From CAWJTN01 sp963845895 (GTDB lineage Bacteria > Patescibacteriota > Microgenomatia > UBA1406 > GWC2-37-13), in contig CAWJTN010000001.1 of NCBI GenBank assembly GCA_963845895.1, positions 1,167,893 through 1,231,892 of the forward strand: a stretch of DNA of 64,000 nucleotides, written 5' to 3'. Position 1 is the stretch's first letter. Each line of letters begins with the position of its first letter. Made by a program: the position numbers and the translations under genes. Under the pieces are notes generated by a model that saw only the letters and a program-made list of their open reading frames with translations, was not told where the DNA came from and did no database searches. Shown here one piece after another: positions 32,995 to 40,566 of the stretch.

Positions 32995-35658
32995 TCATTT
33001 TTTTTCAAAAACAATCGTTATAGGTGTTTGTTCATCTGCCTGACCCATCGGATTATCTGAAAATATTTTTTCGATTAATTCATTCTTAAGTGGTGTAGAG
33101 TTACCCAAGACGGTTTGGCCAAGATCGTTGGCATCAATAATCACTACTCCAAGAAAATTATTGACAATAGAACCATTCAACAATGCAACAATTTGTTTAT
33201 TAATCTTTTCAGCAACCTTCTGTGGTTCTTTCGGACCTAGCTTCGCCGAAACATTTGATGGATAGAGCGAATACTCCGTTGGTCCATCAATCGCAGCTAT
33301 CTCTTTACCAACAATCCTGTAGAACATTCCATGAACACCGAAAAGCTTTGTTATCCCTGATACGATCGTGGCAAAGATAATTTTTGGCAATCCAACATCA
33401 TCAATTGCCAACTGCATAGTCCAAGGGCTTCCCAATCCAATTCCATATGGTGTTTTTTTTACGTAGTTAGACAATATTTTTGCAGTATTACTCGGTTTTA
33501 TATCCCAAATAAAATAAGATCGGCCTTGTGCTATTGCAACTATTTTTTCAGATACAGCAACAAAGAATGACTTCCTTTTTAAATGTTTAAATTTACCATA
33601 GGAGTCCAATCGATTAATCGATTGGACTATTTGGCTTGCAATTAATTTTTCAACGTTTTCACCTTTTTTTACCAGTTTGGTTTTTATTGGAAATCTAAAA
33701 TAATCTTTTTTTCCTACCTTAATCTCTATTTTCTTTCCTTCATTCGCTTCAAAACTTAACTTGTCCCTCCGAATCCCGCCTATGGCGGGAGAAGGGGGAT
33801 CAAAGAATATCCTTAGCCATAACTCAAGATTTAATAATCTCCAGAAAAGCATCGTGTCATCTGTTTTACCTTCAATAAAAAGTTGGAATGCTTTAATAAT
33901 TTCTTGTTGATTAAAATATTTCCTTTTTGTAAACGATTCGCTTAAAAAAATCTGATAGATCTTATTCTTCATCCTCATAAACCACTCATATTCTGGAGTT
34001 GTAAATCCTATCTTATTTCTTCTATTGACAATTTTTTCGGGTAATAGATCTTTTATACTCTGTCTTAAAATATATTTATTCCAGCCGTTTTTAATGATTG
34101 CCTCATCAGGAAGACTAAAAAGGTATTTAATTAAATTAAAATCTAAAAAGGGAACCCTACCTTCAATTGAAAAATGCATGGCATTCCTGTCTTCGTATCT
34201 AAGTAGAGACTGAACGCTATTATAGAAAACGTCTTGTATAAGTCTTTTTTTCAAATTATCTGAAATAGATTCAAATTTTTCAGTTTGATATTTATTTGAA
34301 AATTTAGCGTTCATTAAATTATCCACATTGATGTTCTTTTTTATTCCAATCGCTTTAATTAATTGATTAATTAAAGCATTCTTGATTACATCAATAGATA
34401 ATAGACTTTCTTTAATTAATTTTAAATAATTATTCTGCCTCCATAATTGTTTAAGATAAACATAATAATAGGGCAGATATCCTGCCGTCATCTCATCTGA
34501 ACCTTGACCATCAAGTACAACAGTGACATACTCGTGTACTTTTTGCATGACTTTATATTGAGCATAGTGCCCCGAACTTATCAGAGGTTCTTCTTGAGTC
34601 ATTAAAAATTCGTTAATTTCATTAAAAAATTCCTCGGGTTTTGGATAAATCTTAAAACATTCAATTTTTGTTTTTAGGTTTTTAACTAATTCATTAATGT
34701 AGACTTCTTCATCGTTGGAAGAACCAGGAAAAACGGCTGAAAAGGTTTTTTGAATTTTCCCTACAGAAGCCGCCTCCTTTACTTTTTCAGATAACAACTT
34801 ATTTACTGTTGCTACAACTGTTGATGAGTCCAATCCTCCTGATAGACATGTGCCGACTGGAACCTCGGAAATTAAACGTAAACGAATAGCTTCAATTAAT
34901 CTTTTCTTGAATCCTACTATATCCTTCTGCAACAATACATTTCCACCTCGGGGGTGGAATGACGTCAACTTGACAAGTTCTTCTTCTAGTTTTGTATATT
35001 TTTTAATTTCTAATTTTAAATTTTGAATTATCAACATCTCTCCCGGCATCAACCTGTATACTCCATCAAAAAAAGTTTCTTTCTGGTCGTCGTGAACACG
35101 ATATTTAAGATAACGATAGATAACCTTATCATTAGGTTTTTTATCTATTAACCCCGAATAAACTAAAGGTTTTATTTCGGAAGAAAATAACAATCTTTTT
35201 GTAACGGCGTCAGTTGAAATAAGACTGTAATATAACGGTTTAATTCCGAAGTGATCTCTTGCTAAAATTAATTTTTCATTCTTAATATCGTACAAAGCTA
35301 CAGCAAACATTCCATTAAATCTGTCAAAACATATATCTCCCCATTCTTCATACCCATGGACAATAACTTCTGTATCTGATTTTGTTGAAAATCTATGTCC
35401 TGCTTTTTTAAGCTTATCTCTCAAATCCTGAAAGTTATAAATTTCACCATTATAGGTCACAACAATAGATTTTTCCTCGTTATAAATTGGTTGATCTCCG
35501 CCTTTTCTATCAATAATTGCTAGGCGTCGATTTAATAAAGTAACGTTATCATTTATATAGTAGCCTTCTCCATCAGGACCTCTATGAGATAATTGTTCAG
35601 AAAATTTTTTGATCAGTTTATCATCTCTATAACCGTAGAATCCAGCTATACCGCACAT
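32995..35658 (-). CDS. asnB: Asparagine synthetase B fused to a CofE-like glutamate ligase domain
   Basis: An 887-residue fusion. Residues 1 to about 610 are glutamine-hydrolysing asparagine synthetase: Cys2 (MCGIAGFYGY) of the Ntn glutaminase domain, RGPDGEGYY, the PP-loop SGGLDSSTVVA and the late VPFLDFNLIKYLF block. After a repeat-derived linker (SPAIGGIRRDK), about residues 640-887 resemble the F420-0:gamma-glutamyl ligase (CofE) family, seen as IDDVGLPKIIFA, GKEIAAIDGPTEYSLYP and IIDANDLGQTVLGNST. CofE adds glutamate to F420-0. F420 is not expected in this bacterium, so the acceptor is unknown. The frame is unbroken across the join. A second short palindrome is translated in frame at 34941-34959 (SFHPRGGN). 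Confidence 0.85.
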   Translation of the reverse strand: MCGIAGFYGYRDDKLIKKFSEQLSHRGPDGEGYYINDNVTLLNRRLAIIDRKGGDQPIYNEEKSIVVTYNGEIYNFQDLRDKLKKAGHRFSTKSDTEVIVHGYEEWGDICFDRFNGMFAVALYDIKNEKLILARDHFGIKPLYYSLISTDAVTKRLLFSSEIKPLVYSGLIDKKPNDKVIYRYLKYRVHDDQKETFFDGVYRLMPGEMLIIQNLKLEIKKYTKLEEELVKLTSFHPRGGNVLLQKDIVGFKKRLIEAIRLRLISEVPVGTCLSGGLDSSTVVATVNKLLSEKVKEAASVGKIQKTFSAVFPGSSNDEEVYINELVKNLKTKIECFKIYPKPEEFFNEINEFLMTQEEPLISSGHYAQYKVMQKVHEYVTVVLDGQGSDEMTAGYLPYYYVYLKQLWRQNNYLKLIKESLLSIDVIKNALINQLIKAIGIKKNINVDNLMNAKFSNKYQTEKFESISDNLKKRLIQDVFYNSVQSLLRYEDRNAMHFSIEGRVPFLDFNLIKYLFSLPDEAIIKNGWNKYILRQSIKDLLPEKIVNRRNKIGFTTPEYEWFMRMKNKIYQIFLSESFTKRKYFNQQEIIKAFQLFIEGKTDDTMLFWRLLNLELWLRIFFDPPSPAIGGIRRDKLSFEANEGKKIEIKVGKKDYFRFPIKTKLVKKGENVEKLIASQIVQSINRLDSYGKFKHLKRKSFFVAVSEKIVAIAQGRSYFIWDIKPSNTAKILSNYVKKTPYGIGLGSPWTMQLAIDDVGLPKIIFATIVSGITKLFGVHGMFYRIVGKEIAAIDGPTEYSLYPSNVSAKLGPKEPQKVAEKINKQIVALLNGSIVNNFLGVVIIDANDLGQTVLGNSTPLKNELIEKIFSDNPMGQADEQTPITIVFEKK
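33764..33800. repeat. Palindromic element in the AsnB-CofE linker
   Basis: TCCCGCC / GGCGGGA with a 3-base loop, extended by CCCTCC / GGGGG-type arms, lies exactly between the two enzyme domains. It is translated in frame on the minus strand as PSPAIGGIRRDK. The edge sequence CTTGTCC is shared with the GAAGCTTTAGCGAA elements. Confidence 0.65.
34941..34959. repeat. Short palindrome in frame in asnB
   Basis: TTCCACC at 34941-34947 pairs with GGTGGAA at 34953-34959. It is translated on the minus strand as part of SFHPRGGN between the AsnB glutaminase and synthetase domains, where family members vary in length. Confidence 0.5.
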
Positions 35659-35741
35659 AAATAATATGTTAAAGCTTAAATGTTAAATGTAATATCTATT
35701 TTATAATAAATTTTTAGATTTTATATTTTACATCTAACATA

Positions 35742-36638
35742 TTACATGCTACGCAGTATTCTAATTCTTTCCTCGATCGGAGGATGTGTATTAAATAGAG
35801 AGATAAACCATGAGGAAAGCTTCTTTTTTTTAAATGGATCTGCGATGAAAAGATGTGCGGTTGATGTCGTTGCTGTTTTTAAAACATGGGGATCCGCACT
35901 GATTTTCTCCAACGCCCTCACCAGACCTTCAGGGTATCGAGTCAAAAGTACTCCTGAAGCATCAGCTAAAAATTCTCTTCTTCTTGAAACTGCAAGTTGG
36001 ATCAATGTAGCTACAATCGGTGTCAAAATTAAAACCACAATTACAAAAATCAACATAAAAGGATTCCTTTGCTCCCTTTCTTCATCTCTACCCATGCCTC
36101 CCCACCAAAGACTTCGCATAATCCAATTTGAAACTAATGCGACAGTCCCCACCAACACAGCTACTATTGAAGAAACTAGAATGTCATAGTTTTTTACATG
36201 AGAGAGTTCATGAGCGACAACTCCCTCAAGTTCGGTCCTGTCCAACTTCTCTAAAAGTCCCGAGGTGGCACAGACAACAGCGTGTTTATAGTCCCTACCT
36301 GTGGCAAATGCGTTTGGAGAAGGATCATCGATGACGTATAGTTTTGGCATAGGTAGTCCGTCAGCCATAGAGAGGTTTTCTGCCACCGTATAAAAGTCAA
36401 AATAATCTTTTTTTGTTGCCGATTTTGCTCCGGTTGTAAAAAGAACTATTCTGTCTGAATAAAAATAACTTCCAACTGTAGAAAAAAGCGTAAAAATAAA
36501 ACCAATTGTAAAATAAGTCAAAGGATCATTAAAAAACTGACCTATCAAATAAAAAAAACCGCTAACTATCACAATAAATAACCCAATAATAAGGTATGTC
36601 CTCAACTTATTGTTGGCAATCTGATCGTATACGGTCAT
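35742..36638 (-). CDS. htpX: HtpX-type M48 membrane protease
   Basis: A 298-residue zinc metalloprotease of the cytoplasmic membrane. Two N-terminal helices are followed by the M48 domain with the zinc motif VVAHELSHVKNYD (HExxH), two more membrane segments and the downstream Glu region SRRREFLADASGVLL. It ends with the usual STHPPIEERIRILRSM-like tail (here NTHPPIEERI). HtpX clears damaged membrane proteins. It starts 2 bases after lemA; htpX next to lemA is a widespread pairing. Confidence 0.93.
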   Translation of the reverse strand: MTVYDQIANNKLRTYLIIGLFIVIVSGFFYLIGQFFNDPLTYFTIGFIFTLFSTVGSYFYSDRIVLFTTGAKSATKKDYFDFYTVAENLSMADGLPMPKLYVIDDPSPNAFATGRDYKHAVVCATSGLLEKLDRTELEGVVAHELSHVKNYDILVSSIVAVLVGTVALVSNWIMRSLWWGGMGRDEEREQRNPFMLIFVIVVLILTPIVATLIQLAVSRRREFLADASGVLLTRYPEGLVRALEKISADPHVLKTATTSTAHLFIADPFKKKKLSSWFISLFNTHPPIEERIRILRSM

Positions 36639-36639
36639 A

Positions 36640-37191
36640 TTAGAATTTTACATCAACTTTCTTTCTTTCCTCTTGTGCAGCTTCAAAGAACTCCTCCAAC
36701 TTAAATGAGAACATGTTGGCTAAAAAGTTACTAGGAAAAGTTTGGACCTTCGTATTATAATCAAGAACATTGCTATTATAAAATTGTCTGGAATAAGCAA
36801 TTTTATCTTCAGTATCTTCCAACTGCCTCTGTAAGTCTTGAAAATTCTGGCTAGCTTTAAGGTCAGGATATGCTTCTGCAACTGCAAATAATGATTTCAA
36901 AGCTCCGGTGAGCATATTGTTTGCCTCTGCTTTTTCCTTTGGTCCTTCGGCAGACATAAGCGCACTTCTCGCTTTGGTTACATCTTCAAAAACACTTTTT
37001 TCATGTTTCGCATAGCCTTTGACGGTTTCTACTAAATTAGGAATAAGATCTGACCTTCTTTTTAATTGAACATCTATGCCTGAAAATGCTTCCTGGATTC
37101 GAGTTTTTAAAACAATAAAACCGTTATATGTTGCGACAAAATAGACAACTAGAAGAATTAAAACTCCAATTAAAATGTATGTTATAGGCAT
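36640..37191 (-). CDS. lemA: LemA family membrane protein
   Basis: A 183-residue LemA protein. One N-terminal membrane helix (ILIGVLILLVVYFVATYNGFI) is followed by long helices with the family signature AFSGIDVQLKRRSDLIPNLVETVKGYAKHE and ends with FPSNFLANMFSFKLEEFFEA. Its function is poorly known. It is regularly found beside htpX, as here, and may work with the protease in envelope maintenance. Confidence 0.93.
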   Translation of the reverse strand: MPITYILIGVLILLVVYFVATYNGFIVLKTRIQEAFSGIDVQLKRRSDLIPNLVETVKGYAKHEKSVFEDVTKARSALMSAEGPKEKAEANNMLTGALKSLFAVAEAYPDLKASQNFQDLQRQLEDTEDKIAYSRQFYNSNVLDYNTKVQTFPSNFLANMFSFKLEEFFEAAQEERKKVDVKF

Positions 37192-37206
37192 TTAATTTCA
37201 CCTCCT

Positions 37207-39081
37207 TCAGATAAAAAGCCATTTTTTAAACTTTTCATGGGATAATGTATTCATTATATCATTTTTAATGCACCAACCTCTACGAGCAACAGAAACGCCA
37301 TAGAACATGTTGGCCATTTGACTGATGGCATGCGCATCTGTATTAATAATAAACTTTGCATTAAATGATAGAGCATCGTGGACTAATGAGTCTGGCAAAT
37401 CTAGTCTTTCCGGCCAAGCATTAATTTCTATGGCAATATCCTTTTTTGTGCAAAATTCAAATATTTTTTTCCATTCAAGCTGATAGCCATCTCTTTTTCC
37501 TAGAAGCCTTCCAGTAGGATGACCAAGTATTTTTACTTTAGGATAAGTTAGAGCTTTTAAAATACGATTTGTCATTGTGTCAATATCCATATTAAATACA
37601 CTATGAACGGATACAATTATATAATCTACAAAATCCAGTGCTTTAATGGGTAGAGATATTTTACCATCAGGTTGTATATCAACTTCCAATCCAATAAAAT
37701 ATTTAACTTTTCCATATTTTTTACAGGTTTTATCAATATATTCCTTTCTCTTTCTCATTATCTTTAAATTTTCATTAATATTTAAATTAGACATTTTCGG
37801 ATTATGATCGGCAAAACCAACGTACTCATAATTTAATTTTCTTGCTTGTTCAAGTAATTCTAAATATGAATTCATGCCAAGATCATGCGAAGGTTTCAAA
37901 TCGTATGATGAATGAATATGTAAATCTCCTTTTACGTCTCTCAATTCAACTAAATTTGGAATTTTATTTTTACTTGCTAATTCAATTTCGTTTGTTCCTT
38001 CCCTAATTTCCGGTGGAATATACTGTAAACCTAAAAAGTTATAAAAATTTATCTCATTACTAAATTCAAAAAGATTTTTTTGTTTATTGAAATTTGAGAA
38101 TTGAGATTTGTTTTGAACTTTGCTTGTCCTCCGAAGCTTTAGCGAAGGAGGAAACTTTGAATTTTGAACTTTTTTTCCCGGTTTAATTCCATATTCGGAA
38201 AGCGAATAACCTTTTTTAAGGGCAAACTCACGTAAGTTAATGTTATGAGCTTTGCTACCGGTAAAATACTGTAACATTGAGCCGTAGCTTTTTTCAGGTT
38301 CGACCCGCAAGTCAACTCTAATGTTTGGTCTTACAATTATAGAAGCTTTCTTCTCTCCGGCATTATCTTCTCTAATAGACTTAGGATACTTAAGAAAATA
38401 TTCAACTAAACCTTTAGACCTATAGTTAGAAATGGTTAAAGCAATGTCTATGTCCCCAATTGACGAGACCATTCTACGGAGAGACCCTAAAGCGTCGACT
38501 CTTTTTACTCCTGAATAAGTTTTTAAATATTTAATAATTTCATTTGCAAGGGAAAAAGCGTATGGTAAAGGCATTCTATCAACTTTATGAAATTTCTGTT
38601 CATATATATTGATCGCATTGAGAATATCTTCTTGTGATTTAGCTCCAAAACTACTAATTGTTTCAATTTTTTTATCAAGACAGGCTTTCTTAAGATCATT
38701 GATAACTGTTTGAGCGTTAAATAACTTTAATGTCATAACAAGTTTATAAGCTTTTTTTGGACCTATAGTTGGTACTTTCATCAATACGAACATTGAATTT
38801 GGGACTTTTTTTAAGACCGAATCAAAGTGTCTTGATCTCCCCTTTCTGAAATATTCATCAAGATGTGAACCGATTGAAGAACCTATCCCTGGAACCTCAA
38901 GTATCCTTCCCTCCTGCCATATATCCCTTAACTCTCTATTTAAATGTTCAACGGTATCTGCGGCCTTTTCGTATGCTATAATCCTGAACTGAATTTCACC
39001 TTTCAGTAGGTAGACGGCCGCAATAGATCTTAACAATTCAGCTATTTCTTTGTTTGAATACTTGTCAGGTTTGTTGTCCAT
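37207..39081 (-). CDS. polX: PolX-type DNA polymerase/PHP phosphoesterase
   Basis: A family X DNA polymerase fused to a PHP domain, acting in base-excision repair. The ATG at 39081 (MDNKPDKYSNKEIAELL) is preferred to the longer frame. The order is an 8-kDa-like HhH region (LEVPGIGSSIGSHLDEY), HhH KVPTIGPKKAYKLV, the palm with the acidic triad in GSLRRMVSSIGDIDIAL, a linker, then the C-terminal PHP domain with metal ligands in GDLHIHSSYD, FADHNPKM and INTDAH. The linker carries a palindromic element (38127-38152) translated in frame as PSLKLRRTS and flanked by low-complexity NSQFSNFNKQ sequence. Catalytic parts are intact. Confidence 0.93.
   Translation of the reverse strand: MDNKPDKYSNKEIAELLRSIAAVYLLKGEIQFRIIAYEKAADTVEHLNRELRDIWQEGRILEVPGIGSSIGSHLDEYFRKGRSRHFDSVLKKVPNSMFVLMKVPTIGPKKAYKLVMTLKLFNAQTVINDLKKACLDKKIETISSFGAKSQEDILNAINIYEQKFHKVDRMPLPYAFSLANEIIKYLKTYSGVKRVDALGSLRRMVSSIGDIDIALTISNYRSKGLVEYFLKYPKSIREDNAGEKKASIIVRPNIRVDLRVEPEKSYGSMLQYFTGSKAHNINLREFALKKGYSLSEYGIKPGKKVQNSKFPPSLKLRRTSKVQNKSQFSNFNKQKNLFEFSNEINFYNFLGLQYIPPEIREGTNEIELASKNKIPNLVELRDVKGDLHIHSSYDLKPSHDLGMNSYLELLEQARKLNYEYVGFADHNPKMSNLNINENLKIMRKRKEYIDKTCKKYGKVKYFIGLEVDIQPDGKISLPIKALDFVDYIIVSVHSVFNMDIDTMTNRILKALTYPKVKILGHPTGRLLGKRDGYQLEWKKIFEFCTKKDIAIEINAWPERLDLPDSLVHDALSFNAKFIINTDAHAISQMANMFYGVSVARRGWCIKNDIMNTLSHEKFKKWLFI
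38127..38152. repeat. Palindromic element, in frame in polX
   Basis: TCCTCC (38127-38132) and GGAGGA (38147-38152) flank the core GAAGCTTTAGCGAA, again preceded by CTTG. It lies in the linker between the polymerase and PHP domains. The stem differs from the gatB copy in both arms so that pairing is kept. Confidence 0.8.
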
Positions 39082-39143
39082 ACTCTTGCAATCGTTAAAT
39101 TCTATGATATGATAATTATACATTTTCATTTTGAATTTATATT

Positions 39144-39219
39144 GGGTGTGTGGTGTAGCCTGGTTTAACACACCTCCCTGTCACGGAGGAGACCGAGGGT
39201 TCAAATCCCTTCACACCCG
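39144..39219 (+). tRNA. tRNA-Asp (GTC)
   Basis: The acceptor GGGTGTG pairs with CACACCC and discriminator G, followed by an encoded CA. The D arm contains GTGTAGCCTGGTTTAACAC. The anticodon stem CCTCC/GGAGG encloses CTGTCAC with anticodon GTC. The T arm is GAGGG TTCAAAT CCCTT. It is on the strand opposite polX. Confidence 0.93.
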
Positions 39220-39223
39220 CACT

Positions 39224-39260
39224 AGAATCCGTTTCAGAGGAACGAAGAATTACGGATTCT
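39224..39260. repeat. Palindromic element after tRNA-Asp
   Basis: AGAATCCGT (39224-39232) pairs perfectly with ACGGATTCT (39252-39260). It begins four bases after the tRNA discriminator, so it may also serve as a terminator-like hairpin. Confidence 0.6.
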
Positions 39261-39263
39261 TGT

Positions 39264-39329
39264 GTCCGCCGAAGTGAAGTTTCGACTGCGTGGACGTAGA
39301 CCACGAGGCGAACCTGAACGAAGGCGGAC
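39264..39329. repeat. Second palindromic element after tRNA-Asp
   Basis: GTCCGCC (39264-39270) pairs with GGCGGAC (39323-39329). The middle contains further short inverted repeats (GTGGACGTAGACCAC). It lies in tandem with the previous element and ends 12 bases before the LysM gene. Confidence 0.6.
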
Positions 39330-39341
39330 TTAAATAAAAAT

Positions 39342-39920
39342 ATGCCACGACATAAACCGGTAGCTCTAGATTACAGAAATCTTGTTTTAGCAAAAGTTAA
39401 AGAAAAATATCTTTATATTCTCCTTGGAATAGGAGTAATTCTAATTATCCTTTCTTCATTAATGCTTGTTTTTAAAGCAACTGTTATCAATGTTTCCGAA
39501 AAACCAAATAAAAGTGTTGTTGTTAAAGAAGTAAATAATCAAGAACAAAAAAAATATCTGGTCAAAGAAGGTGATTATCTTTGGAAAATCGCCGAAGAAA
39601 CTTACGGGTCAGGTTTTAACGCATATGATATAGCTAAGGTGAATAATATTGCCAACCCAAGTTTGATAGAACCGGGACAAACTTTGATCATACCTAAAGT
39701 TAAACCTCTGCAACCAACAAAAGGTGAGATAGCTGAGGCCGTTACTGCAAAAGTTACTTACACAGGCGACAAATATACTATCAATAAAGGCGACTATCTC
39801 TGGAAAATTGCCCTTGAGGCTTATGGTGACGGATATGCTTGGGTAAAGATTGCGAAAGCAAATAATCTAGAAAATCCTGATCTGATTCACGTAGGAAATA
39901 CTCTCGTTCTGCCAAGATAA
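39342..39920 (+). CDS. Membrane-anchored protein with two LysM domains
   Basis: A 192-residue protein. A basic N-terminus and one membrane helix (LYILLGIGVILIILSSLMLV) are followed by two LysM repeats, each starting YLVKEGDYLWKIAEETYG or YTINKGDYLWKIALEAYG and ending NPSLIEPGQTLIIPK or NPDLIHVGNTLVLPR. LysM binds peptidoglycan glycans, so the protein likely links membrane and wall. No catalytic domain is present. The end overlaps the convergent VKOR-like gene by 34 bases. It lies just behind tRNA-Asp and two hairpins. Confidence 0.85.
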   Translation: MPRHKPVALDYRNLVLAKVKEKYLYILLGIGVILIILSSLMLVFKATVINVSEKPNKSVVVKEVNNQEQKKYLVKEGDYLWKIAEETYGSGFNAYDIAKVNNIANPSLIEPGQTLIIPKVKPLQPTKGEIAEAVTAKVTYTGDKYTINKGDYLWKIALEAYGDGYAWVKIAKANNLENPDLIHVGNTLVLPR

Positions 39921-40309
39921 ATAATCAGACTCAAAATAAAGACTACTAGCATTACCAACTGACAAGCTAAGCATACAGGACAAATAACCTTTAATTTAAA
40001 AATTTCCTGATAAGTTATGAAGAGGCAAAATAGCATTCCGAATGTAGTCATTCCCAAAGTAATTTTTGCCCATTTTTTCAAAGACGATATTAAGATTACA
40101 ATATAACCAATCAAACCGATTAACGATACCGGTATGCCTAGTAAAGTTCTTAACGACCCTTTAGTTACCGCATCACAATTAATCCTCGAGTTTACGTAAC
40201 AACTCTCAATCTCGGGTCTGGTTAGGAAGTTATAGAAAAGATAAATAGCCAAACAGATTCCAATTATTGACAAATAGGTTATCGCTTTCCAGACATTGAC
40301 TTTTTTCAT
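39887..40309 (-). CDS. VKOR-family disulfide-forming membrane protein
   Basis: A vitamin K epoxide reductase family protein of about 140 residues (ATG at 40309, MKKVNVWKAI). It has four to five membrane helices, a periplasmic loop with the Cys pair in SCYVNSRINCDAV and conserved TKGS, and the active-site CxxC as CPVCL in the late helix. Bacterial VKOR homologues reoxidise DsbA-like partners using quinone. No thioredoxin-like domain is fused and none is encoded next to it. It converges with the LysM gene, overlapping by 34 bases. Confidence 0.85.
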   Translation of the reverse strand: MKKVNVWKAITYLSIIGICLAIYLFYNFLTRPEIESCYVNSRINCDAVTKGSLRTLLGIPVSLIGLIGYIVILISSLKKWAKITLGMTTFGMLFCLFITYQEIFKLKVICPVCLACQLVMLVVFILSLIIYLGRTRVFPT

Positions 40310-40365
40310 GATAATCGTTTTAAGAATATAATAGCACAAAAAATAATGTTAAAATATCTATATTT

Positions 40366-40437
40366 GCGGTGGTAGTTCAGCGGTAGAATGTCTCCTTCCC
40401 AAGGAGAAGGTCGGGGGTCCAAATCCCCTCCACCGCT
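40366..40437 (+). tRNA. tRNA-Gly (CCC)
   Basis: The acceptor GCGGTGG pairs with CCACCGC, discriminator T. The D arm is GTTCAGCGGTAGAAT. The anticodon stem TCTCC/GGAGA encloses TTCCCAA with anticodon CCC. The T arm is GGGGG TCCAAAT CCCCT. Confidence 0.92.
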
Positions 40438-40507
40438 CACAAGCGTAAAAATATACCAATACGAATAATTTTGCTTCAAAAAATGTTCAAATCCGTTCAA
40501 TATCTCC

Positions 40508-40560
40508 TTGTCAATTATATTGACAATTAACTTGACAATTATAAGAACATCGTCTATAAT
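40508..40560 (+). promoter_or_regulatory. Consensus promoter with overlapping TTGACAA operator for fic
   Basis: TTGACA at 40532-40537 and TATAAT at 40555-40560 are perfect consensus boxes with ideal 17-base spacing. The ATG follows the -10 box by only 6 bases, so the mRNA would be leaderless. Upstream and overlapping the -35 are an inverted repeat TTGTCAA (40508-40514) / TTGACAA (40520-40526) and a third copy at 40532-40538, a likely operator. Confidence 0.7.
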
Positions 40561-40566
40561 AGGAAT

